Assembly: GCA_022360535.1 (NCBI GenBank) | Contig: JAKSCP010000363.1 | Location: 1 to 7,700, forward strand | Reading direction: 5' to 3' | Length of the DNA: 7,700 bases | DNA from: Pseudomonadales bacterium | GTDB taxonomy: Bacteria; Pseudomonadota; Gammaproteobacteria; Pseudomonadales; Pseudohongiellaceae | In this document: piece by piece, positions 1 to 6,037 of the stretch | How the letters are laid out: each line of letters starts with the position of its first letter | Position numbering within the stretch: position 1 is the stretch's first letter | Program-made: the position numbers and the translations under genes | Notes under the pieces: generated by a model | What the model was told of the DNA's origin: nothing | What the model saw: the letters and a program-made list of their open reading frames with translations, nothing else | The model's database searches: none

Positions 1-195
1 GGGAGTATGGGGATAATTGCGGGTAACACCCTTATTGCCGCTGGCAGAGAGTGCATCTTTGAAATTCAAACAAGAATAGGCAACACGAACCAACACTTCC
101 CCTTCGGGAAGATCGTTTAGCTGTTTTTCAACGATAGAACCTTTATAGGTTTTCTCTTCAACTTCAGCAACTTCAAATGCTTTATAGGTAGTCAA
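1..195 (-). CDS. YhdH/AcuI-type quinone oxidoreductase (acrylyl-CoA reductase family), N-terminal fragment
   Basis: This is the first 65 codons of a gene that continues past the left edge. The family are zinc-independent medium-chain dehydrogenases/reductases that use NADPH; the best known member, AcuI/YhdH, reduces acryloyl-CoA to propionyl-CoA in the cytoplasm. The visible part is the start of the GroES-like domain: an opening beta strand, a loop containing LPEGEVLVRV (residues 29-38), then CLNFKDALSASG (42-53) and RNYPHTP (59-65), which match the conserved N-terminal pattern of YhdH proteins. I chose the TTG at 193-195 because the reverse strand has AAGGA seven bases before it and no in-frame ATG lies between it and the upstream sohB stop. 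The gene follows sohB by 22 bp and is probably the last-read gene of a nudC-sohB-yhdH transcript in this window. Family assignment is good; the exact substrate is not shown, and the NADPH-binding domain lies outside the window. Confidence 0.82.
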   Translation of the reverse strand, partial: MTTYKAFEVAEVEEKTYKGSIVEKQLNDLPEGEVLVRVAYSCLNFKDALSASGNKGVTRNYPHTP

Positions 196-217
196 TTCCT
201 GATCCTTGTCTGTAAAT

Positions 218-1282
218 CTATTGATAGGTATCTATATTTGAACGCTCAAACCAGCGAGACATCGCCCTGTCGATACCTTGCTCCAGCACCCGTCCCAGGC
301 GATCCTGTATGGACTTGCGAAACTCGTATTCCACTTCATAAACATCTCGTTCTTCACAGGCATTGAGAATACATTCGTCACTGGTCTTCAATTCATCGAC
401 CATATAACGTTCTTTAGCCTGGGTCCCCACCCAGGTTTCACCTGTAGATATCTTGTCGATCTCAACACTGGGACGGTGGTCTTTCACCCAGCCTTTGAAT
501 AGATCATGAATGGTTTCTACATCTTCCTGGACTTTGTCTCTTCCTTTCTGAGTAATCTCTCCGAAAGTGGTTAATGTACGTTTGTATTCACCAGCGCTAA
601 TGATTTCATAGTCGACATCGTATTTTTTCAGAACGCGGTGAAAGTTGGGCAGCTGTACCAAAACCCCAATGGAGCCGATGATCGAGAAAGGAGCGGCAAC
701 CAATTTGTCTGCCAGGCACGCCATCATGTATCCCCCGCTGGCAGCAACTTTGTCGACACAGATTGTTAAGGGGATGCGTGCATTCTTTAGCCTCACAAGT
801 TGTGAGGATGCGAGACCATAGGCATGCACCATACCACCAGGGCTTTCCAGTCGGAGCAATACCTCATCATCTGCAGTCGCCATAGAAAGCACCGCAGATA
901 TTTCTTCACGCAGACAGGCCACCGCATCAGCTGCTATGTTGCCTTTGAAATTCAACACATAGGTACGCTTTTTGTCAGTAGATTCCTCTTCAGATTCGGC
1001 TTTCTTCAAAGCCGCCTTACGTTCTTTTTGTTCCGCCTTGTTCTTCTTCTTTTCTTCCTTGTGGACAGACTTGAGCGCATCTTTGTCGAGCACAGCCGAG
1101 CGAATCGAGTCCTTCATCTCCTCAAAATGATCATTGAGGAAGGAAACTTTGAGCGATCCTTTCTTGCCCGGTTTCTTGCTGCGCTGACCGCTCGCTGCAG
1201 CCACCCCTATAACGATAACCAGGGCAACAACGATAGTCGCAACTTTGGCCAGAAACATTCCGTATTCAGCTAAGAATTCCAC
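218..1282 (-). CDS. sohB: SohB inner-membrane peptidase, S49 family
   Basis: A probable inner-membrane serine peptidase of the S49 (protease IV/SppA) family, 354 residues against about 349 in E. coli SohB. One membrane segment lies near residues 10-30. It is followed by a basic stretch and a very charged, lysine/glutamate-rich linker (about 75-106) that is probably helical and lies before the catalytic domain. In the catalytic domain the SPGG loop is at 147-150, the nucleophile is Ser182 in AASGGYMMA, and the general base is Lys234 in GEYKRT. The Ser-Lys spacing of 52 equals that of E. coli SohB, so the catalytic dyad is intact. The start is GTG at 1280-1282 (reverse strand), with AGGTG six bases upstream. 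SohB was first described as a multicopy suppressor of a degP (htrA) mutant; its natural substrates are poorly known. The gene sits 44 bp after nudC with no terminator between, which suggests co-transcription. Confidence 0.95.
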   Translation of the reverse strand: MEFLAEYGMFLAKVATIVVALVIVIGVAAASGQRSKKPGKKGSLKVSFLNDHFEEMKDSIRSAVLDKDALKSVHKEEKKKNKAEQKERKAALKKAESEEESTDKKRTYVLNFKGNIAADAVACLREEISAVLSMATADDEVLLRLESPGGMVHAYGLASSQLVRLKNARIPLTICVDKVAASGGYMMACLADKLVAAPFSIIGSIGVLVQLPNFHRVLKKYDVDYEIISAGEYKRTLTTFGEITQKGRDKVQEDVETIHDLFKGWVKDHRPSVEIDKISTGETWVGTQAKERYMVDELKTSDECILNACEERDVYEVEYEFRKSIQDRLGRVLEQGIDRAMSRWFERSNIDTYQ

Positions 1283-1326
1283 TTAATTCACCTATTTAGA
1301 TCGGAAACTGCAGGCTGATTTATATC

Positions 1327-2136
1327 TCAACCAGCCTTGGATTGCATCTGCCGCACAAAGTTGTCGATCAGCTCGCCGGCTACGCTGATCTTGCGTGAAG
1401 GGGTGGTAGGCAGTTCGTCGTAGGAGTACCAGTTCGCTTCTTCAATCTCACCGGGCTCAGGCACGATCTCACCTGCCTTATAGTCCGCATAGAAGCCAAG
1501 CATGAGTTGGGAGGGAAACGGCCATGACTGGCTCTTAAAGTATCGAATGTTATGCACATCGAGACCTGATTCTTCCTTTACTTCACGGAGAACCGTGTCC
1601 TCCGCAGACTCGCCGACTTCGATAAAGCCAGCCAGGCAGCTGAGGAAACCAGAACGATAACGCGCATTTTTGGCCAACAGCATCTTGTCGCCCTTGATCA
1701 CCAACACGATGACACAGGGATTGATGCGAGGAAAAAAATGACGGTTGCAGCGCAAACAATGTACGGCGAGCTGTTTTGGGTCAGGCACAGTGGGCTCACC
1801 GCAGGAACCACAATATTGATGGCCTTTATACCAGTCCAGTATTTGGTTGGCTTTACCTGCAGTCGCCAGTGCCCGATCGGAGTTAAACAAGAGGCTGCGC
1901 AATGAGGTCGGTTCAGCGTTGTCCGGAATGTGCTTATCGGACTCAAGGTCCATGACCACCAGATTTCTCCGCCCCGTTGAAACCAACAGTAATGTCTTGG
2001 CTATCGCGAGCTGATCCGGAACCGAACCGGCTGTCCACAGATAGCGCTGCTCTTGCACGATAATGCGGCCATCTCTAAACAGTATGACTTCATCTGTGGA
2101 GCTGAGCTGTGCCGAGTTGAGAAAATGGTTGAGCAT
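1327..2136 (-). CDS. nudC: NudC, NADH pyrophosphatase / RNA NAD-decapping hydrolase
   Basis: A Nudix hydrolase that splits NAD(H) into NMN(H) and AMP; E. coli NudC also removes NAD caps from the 5' ends of RNA. It has 269 residues against 257 in E. coli. Layout: an N-terminal beta domain (about 1-95); a four-cysteine zinc ribbon (Cys109, Cys112, Cys127, Cys130); then the Nudix domain with a complete 23-residue Nudix box at 170-192, including the metal-binding core REVKEE (184-189). The NudC-specific signature after the box reads SQSWPFP at 202-208, where the usual form is SQPWPFP; the change of the first proline to serine is mild and the tryptophan and phenylalanine remain. The start is ATG at 2134-2136, with a modest AGG four bases upstream on the reverse strand. 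It is the first gene of the leftward nudC-sohB-yhdH group and has its own likely promoter just upstream. Confidence 0.96.
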   Translation of the reverse strand: MLNHFLNSAQLSSTDEVILFRDGRIIVQEQRYLWTAGSVPDQLAIAKTLLLVSTGRRNLVVMDLESDKHIPDNAEPTSLRSLLFNSDRALATAGKANQILDWYKGHQYCGSCGEPTVPDPKQLAVHCLRCNRHFFPRINPCVIVLVIKGDKMLLAKNARYRSGFLSCLAGFIEVGESAEDTVLREVKEESGLDVHNIRYFKSQSWPFPSQLMLGFYADYKAGEIVPEPGEIEEANWYSYDELPTTPSRKISVAGELIDNFVRQMQSKAG

Positions 2137-2171
2137 TAGCCTGCTTGTATCAATGATTGAGTGTTATGGGC

Positions 2172-2180
2172 ACTATACCA
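2172..2180 (-). promoter_or_regulatory. Candidate extended -10 promoter for nudC
   Basis: On the reverse strand this reads TGGTATAGT: a TATAGT -10 box preceded by a TGn extension. There is no good -35 box at the normal distance, where the sequence is a run of T from the adjacent terminator; this is typical of extended -10 promoters. The transcript would begin near 2165 and give a leader of about 30 bases before the nudC ATG. The call rests on pattern and position only. Confidence 0.45.
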
Positions 2181-2196
2181 GCAGTGCTCATAACGA

Positions 2197-2226
2197 AAAA
2201 AGGCAACGCATATGCGTTGCCTTTTT
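2197..2226 (-). terminator. Rho-independent terminator after nhaD (likely bidirectional)
   Basis: A perfect 30-bp inverted repeat: a GC-rich core (2202-2221) reading GGCAACGC / GCGTTGCC around an ATAT centre, flanked by A5 on one side and T5 on the other. Read leftward it lies 31 bases after the nhaD stop and gives a stem followed by a run of six U, a standard intrinsic terminator. The symmetry means it should also stop rightward transcription, although no rightward gene is present here. It separates nhaD from the nudC group. Confidence 0.92.
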
Positions 2227-2256
2227 GAACACTGCAAGTAAGCAGTTTACCTATCC

Positions 2257-3594
2257 TTAGCGAATGGGGTCCGAAAAGAATCCCCAGAACAGATACATAA
2301 TAATCGTACACGTTACCAGGGTGGCCAGCATGACGGGTAATCCTTTCTTCATCCAGAGATAAGGTGTAATCGCCAGACTGGGATCGCCAGCATCCTTCGC
2401 CATCTTCTCGGAGATAGTGACGATAAAGACGTTTGCTGTTGAACCAATATGGGTACCGTTGCCGCCCATACCAACACCAGCAGCCAGACCCCAGAACAAT
2501 GGCGTGACATTGATACCCTGAGTTTCCATGCCTGCGATGATAGGTATCATCGCGGCTGTGAATGGAATGTTATCAATGGCCGCAGACAAGATAGCAGCGA
2601 CCCACATCAACAGTAAGGTTGCGGTTAACAAGTCTTCTTGAACAAAAGGAATAATGAACTGGCCAAGATACTCGAGGAATTGGCTATGCTCTACGCCACC
2701 TACAATAATAAACAGGGAAATGAAGAACATCAGCAGCGCCAGCTCGGTATGAGCAAACGCTTCTTCCATATCAATGTCTTTCCCGATGAACGCCAGTGCA
2801 GTTAGACCAAGCGCGGTGACGAACCAGGGCTCCCAGTGTAAAGCGTTGTGCATGATGAAACCGATCACCATAATGCCCAGCACACCCAGAGAGCCATACC
2901 AGGTCTTTGGATCCGATAAAGGTTCGCGATCGGTCAGGTTTAATTCGTGGGGTGTTACAGCGAGTTCTTCTTTAAACAGATAGCGCAGCATAAACAGCAC
3001 AACCAGCCATGCCACCAATACCATCCAACCCATGTGAATCAAGAATGTGTTGAAGTCGATATTGAAGGCGGAGCCAATCATCAGGTTGGGCGGATCACCT
3101 ACCAGCGTTGCCACACCGCCAGTGTCGGAGAGCAGCGCGGCTGCCAACAGGAACGGAATGGCGCTGACCCGCAATGACTGACAGATAAGAATGATCAGTG
3201 GGCCAAAGATGACTACCGTCGTGACGTTATCCAGCAGCAATGAAAGACCGGTTACCAAGGAACCGATGAGAGCCAACAGCAAGTACAACCTACCCTTACT
3301 AAAGTCCGCAGCCCAATAAGCCATTTGCTGGAATCCGCCGGTTGGAATCATGATAGCCACAATTGTCATCATGCCACCGAGAAGAAATACCACATTCCAG
3401 TCAATGGCATGAACGGCTTCTTCGGGGTTGTAGAAACCCATGATTTGGCCAACGACAATCATCGTTGCGGCGCCGGCCATAGCACACTTTACTCGGTGAA
3501 CTTTGTGCAGCTCTTCAGTAAAGATGCCAATAAATGTGACAGCCAGAATAATGGCTGACCACAGCATATCGCTGTTCCATTCAAGGGTTTCCAT
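2257..3594 (-). CDS. nhaD: NhaD/ArsB-superfamily ion transporter, probable Na+/H+ antiporter
   Basis: A 445-residue inner-membrane transporter of the ion transporter (IT) superfamily, with about 10-12 hydrophobic segments. The fold is two inverted halves, and each half shows the family motifs: DNVTT at 122-126 and GDPPN at 166-170 in the first half, and DNIPFTA at 341-347 and GGNGTHIGSTAN at 377-388 in the second. The aspartates in the two DN motifs (122, 341) are the expected ion-site residues. A hydrophilic loop (about 207-233) separates the halves. NhaD proteins exchange internal Na+ or Li+ for external protons. Relatives move arsenite or carboxylates, so the substrate is inferred from overall resemblance; nothing nearby (no arsR, arsC) supports arsenite. 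The start is ATG at 3592-3594, with GAGGA nine bases upstream. The gene appears monocistronic: a terminator follows it, and 235 bp separate it from dnaQ. Confidence 0.8.
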   Translation of the reverse strand: METLEWNSDMLWSAIILAVTFIGIFTEELHKVHRVKCAMAGAATMIVVGQIMGFYNPEEAVHAIDWNVVFLLGGMMTIVAIMIPTGGFQQMAYWAADFSKGRLYLLLALIGSLVTGLSLLLDNVTTVVIFGPLIILICQSLRVSAIPFLLAAALLSDTGGVATLVGDPPNLMIGSAFNIDFNTFLIHMGWMVLVAWLVVLFMLRYLFKEELAVTPHELNLTDREPLSDPKTWYGSLGVLGIMVIGFIMHNALHWEPWFVTALGLTALAFIGKDIDMEEAFAHTELALLMFFISLFIIVGGVEHSQFLEYLGQFIIPFVQEDLLTATLLLMWVAAILSAAIDNIPFTAAMIPIIAGMETQGINVTPLFWGLAAGVGMGGNGTHIGSTANVFIVTISEKMAKDAGDPSLAITPYLWMKKGLPVMLATLVTCTIIMYLFWGFFSDPIR

Positions 3595-3760
3595 AGAACT
3601 TCTTCCTCATCGGATTCTACTAACTGTGCTAAATGAAGGGAGCGGTTTCTGGTGACAGTCTGGTCGCTAGAAATTGCTCGATATTGCCCCTAAAGTACTT
3701 CTTATATTTTCGTATTTGTTTGATTTATTTAGAATTCTGTCGGGCTCAAAAGCGCTAAAT

Positions 3761-3787
3761 ACTATAGATTTAATGGCACCTGTTCAA
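3761..3787 (-). promoter_or_regulatory. Candidate nhaD promoter
   Basis: The reverse strand has TTGAAC (3782-3787) and TATAGT (3761-3766) separated by 15 bp. Both boxes are close to consensus but the spacer is one to two bases short. It would give a leader of about 160 bases before nhaD. The leader is AT-rich and I see no known riboswitch fold in it. The nhaD promoter could instead lie nearer the gene, so this is a weak call. Confidence 0.33.
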
Positions 3788-3816
3788 GGAAAATCGGTGC
3801 CACTGAGATTATCTCA
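3774..3816. repeat. Two tandem dyads in the dnaQ-nhaD gap (operator or weak dnaQ terminator)
   Basis: Two inverted repeats lie just after the dnaQ stop. One is TGGCACC (3774-3780) with GGTGCCA (3796-3802), a 15-base loop, and arm centres 22 bp apart (two helical turns). The other is TGAGA-TTA-TCTCA (3804-3816). In leftward RNA the first stem can extend to nine pairs, including one G-U. No U run follows, so it is a poor intrinsic terminator. The candidate nhaD -35 box lies inside the loop, so the dyad could equally be an operator. Confidence 0.45.
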
Positions 3817-3829
3817 AGGCCACGTAAAC

Positions 3830-4555
3830 TCAGCCATTGCTGCCCGATTCCAGGCTGTTCCACAACGCGCCCTGCTCACACTTTTCATCCAGTTCTTCGA
3901 GGCGCTGCCGATGCAAATCCAGCTCATCTTCAGCGGCATGGATTACTCTCAGGGCTGGTCTGTTTGGATCCAGACTTCGCTTGCCAGCACTGCTTGACAC
4001 TATCTCGACGTGCTCTTCTTTAAGCGACAGGCTCGACTGACCGCTGGTCATGATGAGATAAACATCGGCCAGAATCTCGGCGTCCAGTAACGCGCCATGC
4101 AGTTCGCGCTGCGTATTGTCCACCCCGTAGCGTTTGCACAAAGCATCAAGATTATTGCGTTGCCCCGGGTGCTTCTCTCGGGCAAGCACCAGGGTATCCA
4201 GCACAGTGCAATGGCTGGCCATGTCTCTGGCGCTGGATTTCGCCAGTTTCAACTCATGGTCCAGAAAGCCTATATCGAAGGGGGCGTTGTGGATGATCAA
4301 TTCAGCGCCCGACACGAAGTCAATGAACTCCTGTTCGATCTGTTCAAAGAGCGGTTTGTCCGCGAGAAACTCAGTGGTCAGCCCATGCACTTCGACGGCT
4401 GCTTCATCCACCTCTCTTAGCGGGTTAATGTACTGATGGAAGTGATTTCCCGTTAGACGCCGGTTCTCAATTTCTACACAGCCGATCTCGATGATGCGGT
4501 GCCCTTGTTGCGGGTCCAGTCCGGTAGTTTCTGTATCCAATACAATTTGACGCAT
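3830..4555 (-). CDS. dnaQ: DNA polymerase III epsilon subunit (3'-5' proofreading exonuclease)
   Basis: The proofreading subunit of the replicative polymerase; it removes misincorporated bases and binds the alpha and theta subunits in the core complex. At 241 residues it is almost the same length as E. coli DnaQ (243). All five DEDDh catalytic residues are present: Asp7 and Glu9 in LDTETTGLDP (Exo I), Asp94 in HNAPFDIGF (Exo II), and His153 and Asp158 in HGALLDAE (Exo III). The H-to-D spacing of five matches E. coli. After the exonuclease domain, QSSLSL (173-178) fits the weak sliding-clamp motif found at this position in epsilon, and the charged tail (about 185-241) would be the alpha-binding segment. 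The start is the ATG at 4553-4555; I see no clear Shine-Dalgarno before it, only GAA-rich sequence. The gene lies 66 bp after rnhA on the same strand. Confidence 0.97.
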   Translation of the reverse strand: MRQIVLDTETTGLDPQQGHRIIEIGCVEIENRRLTGNHFHQYINPLREVDEAAVEVHGLTTEFLADKPLFEQIEQEFIDFVSGAELIIHNAPFDIGFLDHELKLAKSSARDMASHCTVLDTLVLAREKHPGQRNNLDALCKRYGVDNTQRELHGALLDAEILADVYLIMTSGQSSLSLKEEHVEIVSSSAGKRSLDPNRPALRVIHAAEDELDLHRQRLEELDEKCEQGALWNSLESGSNG

Positions 4556-4621
4556 AGTTTTTCGAAGTTATTGTTAGATCGTTGATGGTGAAGAGAGTAT
4601 GAAGACTAATGAGTTGCTGCG

Positions 4622-5059
4622 CTAATCCAATTCATCAATTCCTTGATTTGCCAGCGCATCCGCCAGCTCATTTTCCGGGTGGCCACTATGACCTTTAACC
4701 CATTCCCATTCGACGTCATGCTGGGCAACCAGCGCATCCAGTTGTTGCCAGAGTTCCACATTCAGGACGGGTTTCTTGTTAGCAGTTCGCCAGTTTCGGC
4801 GTTTCCAATTCGGCATCCATTCAGTAATGCCCGATAACACGTATTTTGAGTCGGTGGTCACCAACACCTTGCAGCGCTTTGTAAGCGCTTCCAGGCCTTT
4901 AATAACTGCAGTCAGCTCCATGCGATTATTAGTCGTTTCCTGTTCTCCGCCATAAAGGGTTTTTTCAGCATCGCCATAGCGTAGTAAAACACCCCAGCCG
5001 CCTTTCCCAGGATTACCTCGACAAGCACCGTCCGTGTACATCTCAACCAAGTCGGTCAA
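4622..5059 (-). CDS. rnhA: Ribonuclease HI
   Basis: Cleaves the RNA strand of RNA:DNA hybrids, acting on R-loops and misplaced RNA primers in the cytoplasm with Mg2+. It has 145 residues against 155 in E. coli. The active-site residues fall at the same numbers as in E. coli: Asp10 in YTDGACRGNPG, Glu48 in NNRMELTA, Asp70 in TTDSKYV, His124 in KGHSGHPENE and Asp134 in ELADALA. The tryptophan- and basic-rich handle loop (about 81-96, WMPNWKRRNWR) that grips the hybrid is present. The start is TTG at 5057-5059: the reverse strand carries AGGA seven bases upstream, and this start makes the numbering agree with E. coli, whereas the first in-frame ATG (codon 7) would leave only three residues before the catalytic aspartate. 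It begins 21 bp after the methyltransferase stop, so the two are almost certainly co-transcribed. Confidence 0.97.
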   Translation of the reverse strand: MTDLVEMYTDGACRGNPGKGGWGVLLRYGDAEKTLYGGEQETTNNRMELTAVIKGLEALTKRCKVLVTTDSKYVLSGITEWMPNWKRRNWRTANKKPVLNVELWQQLDALVAQHDVEWEWVKGHSGHPENELADALANQGIDELD

Positions 5060-5080
5060 TTTCTCTTCCTGAGTTTCCCT

Positions 5081-5872
5081 TTAGTGAATTTTCACCCGAG
5101 CATTTTCGGCTGCCGGGATAACGGCGGGCCTGGCTCGCAACGGCCGCCAACGGGGTACGATTGGAGTGATAGGAACGACCTGCTTCACGCACTGATAGAC
5201 ATAAGCACCGCCGAAGGGACTGCCGGTACGGGCACCAAAGCGCTCGAGACTATTGGCATGTTTTAACAAGGATCCCATGCTCAGCGGCAGAAAATGCAGT
5301 CCATGATGAAGCTCTTCAATGTGCAGATTAAGTAGCTGCAACCAATCAGTGAGGCGCCGTTTCGAAATGAATCGACCTCGCCAGGGAATAGTAGTACGAC
5401 GTTTGAACAGCTTCCAAAATCCCCAATGGCTAATAGGATTGAAGCCAACGATCAGCATCTGCCCACCCGGTCTAAGAACGCGGGTGGCTTCCCGCAACAA
5501 ACGATGGCTGTCCTCGGTAAAATCCAATGCATGGTGAACCACAACTACATCCATGCTATCGGTTGCCAGGGGCAATTCTTCATTGTCAGCAACAGGATAA
5601 CGAGAACCCGGCCGCCAGGTTGGCGCGAAAATGATCTTATGGCCAACCGGACTATGGTCAATCAGCGAATACTCCTCGTTACATCCAATCTGCAGGATAT
5701 GATATCCGAACAGTCTCTCGATCAGCGGCTGAGTGATATCTCGTTCCGCGTTCAACACTTTTTCTCCCAGGGGAGACTGAAACCACCGCCCTACCAGGGT
5801 AGGCAGCAAATCAGCATCCTGCATGCCGCGCAGCAGACGACGTCGTGTTTCATGCTTGGAGAATAGATTCAT
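5081..5872 (-). CDS. YafS-like class I SAM-dependent methyltransferase (Methyltransf_11 type), substrate unknown
   Basis: A 263-residue probable methyltransferase with the Rossmann-type layout. The motif I region is HILQIGCNEEY (58-68), a degenerate form of the usual glycine-rich SAM loop. Next comes LPLATDSMDVVVVHHALDF (100-118), typical of Methyltransf_11, and then LRPGGQMLIVGFNP (133-146), the post-II strand. The following ISHWGFWKLFKRR (147-159) resembles, from memory, the GFNPIS...G..KL region of E. coli YafS, the uncharacterised methyltransferase next to rnhA and gloB there. The C-terminus (about 238-263) is basic and proline-rich and looks disordered. The start is ATG at 5870-5872, with AGG rather close (three bases) upstream. 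It is the first gene of the leftward group with rnhA and dnaQ, and faces gloB across a 165-bp gap. The family call is secure, but neither methyl acceptor nor activity can be read from the sequence. Confidence 0.88.
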   Translation of the reverse strand: MNLFSKHETRRRLLRGMQDADLLPTLVGRWFQSPLGEKVLNAERDITQPLIERLFGYHILQIGCNEEYSLIDHSPVGHKIIFAPTWRPGSRYPVADNEELPLATDSMDVVVVHHALDFTEDSHRLLREATRVLRPGGQMLIVGFNPISHWGFWKLFKRRTTIPWRGRFISKRRLTDWLQLLNLHIEELHHGLHFLPLSMGSLLKHANSLERFGARTGSPFGGAYVYQCVKQVVPITPIVPRWRPLRARPAVIPAAENARVKIH

Positions 5873-5900
5873 TACCTGGCTGGTTTGAAAAGAGCTTTGG

Positions 5901-5941
5901 TAACTGGAATTTTAGCTTGTCACGGGTGCCTACACCAGTTA
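5901..5941. repeat. Inverted repeat TAACTGG/CCAGTTA in the divergent promoter region
   Basis: A perfect 7-bp inverted repeat, TAACTGG (5901-5907) and CCAGTTA (5935-5941), with 27 bp between the arms and arm centres 34 bp apart (close to three helical turns). It encloses the best candidate -10 box of the methyltransferase gene (reverse-strand TAAAAT, 5909-5914). It could be a pair of half-sites for a regulator, or chance. Confidence 0.35.
5909..5914 (-). promoter_or_regulatory. Weak candidate -10 box for the methyltransferase-rnhA-dnaQ group
   Basis: Reverse-strand TAAAAT matches TATAAT at five of six positions and lies about 37 bases before the methyltransferase start. No good -35 box is found 16-18 bp upstream. 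A promoter is expected somewhere in this divergent gap; this box is the best candidate but is not strong. Confidence 0.28.
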
Positions 5942-5946
5942 GGAAA

Positions 5947-5958
5947 ATTCAATTGAAT
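5947..5958. repeat. 12-bp perfect palindrome upstream of gloB
   Basis: ATTCAATTGAAT is a perfect palindrome that ends six bases before the candidate gloB -35 box. Its position suits an operator or activator site serving gloB, or both divergent genes. The sequence is AT-rich, so chance is a real alternative. Confidence 0.35.
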
Positions 5959-5964
5959 CAGTGG

Positions 5965-5993
5965 TTTATCATCAGTGACTTTCTCGCTATGAT
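5965..5993 (+). promoter_or_regulatory. Candidate gloB promoter
   Basis: TTTATC (5965-5970) and TATGAT (5988-5993) are separated by an ideal 17 bp. The -10 box matches five of six consensus positions and the -35 box three of six. Transcription would start near 6000 and leave a leader of just under 40 bases before the gloB ATG. Confidence 0.5.
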
Positions 5994-6037
5994 AGGTCAA
6001 CATTTGCCATCGAAAGCGATCAAGTCAAATCCAATCT

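Noticed and set aside
824..1273. 149-codon open frame on the plus strand
   Set aside because: It is antisense to the whole N-terminal half of sohB, with a low-complexity Phe/Leu/Arg composition that mirrors the Lys/Glu-rich linker; no recognisable domain.
1283..1326. Possible terminator or promoter between nudC and sohB
   Set aside because: No stable inverted repeat with a U run and no paired -35/-10 boxes; the gap holds only the sohB ribosome site AGGTG.
3595..3760. Possible sodium- or lithium-type riboswitch in the nhaD leader
   Set aside because: The leader is AT-rich with no strong conserved stems that I can recognise; nothing supports a riboswitch call beyond its position.
3674..3997. 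107-codon plus-strand frame running from the dnaQ-nhaD gap into dnaQ
   Set aside because: Half of it is antisense to the dnaQ C-terminus, it has no good Shine-Dalgarno, and the protein resembles nothing known.
5426..5866. 146-codon open frame on the plus strand
   Set aside because: Antisense to the methyltransferase, whose motifs are clear; no domain or ribosome site in the plus frame.
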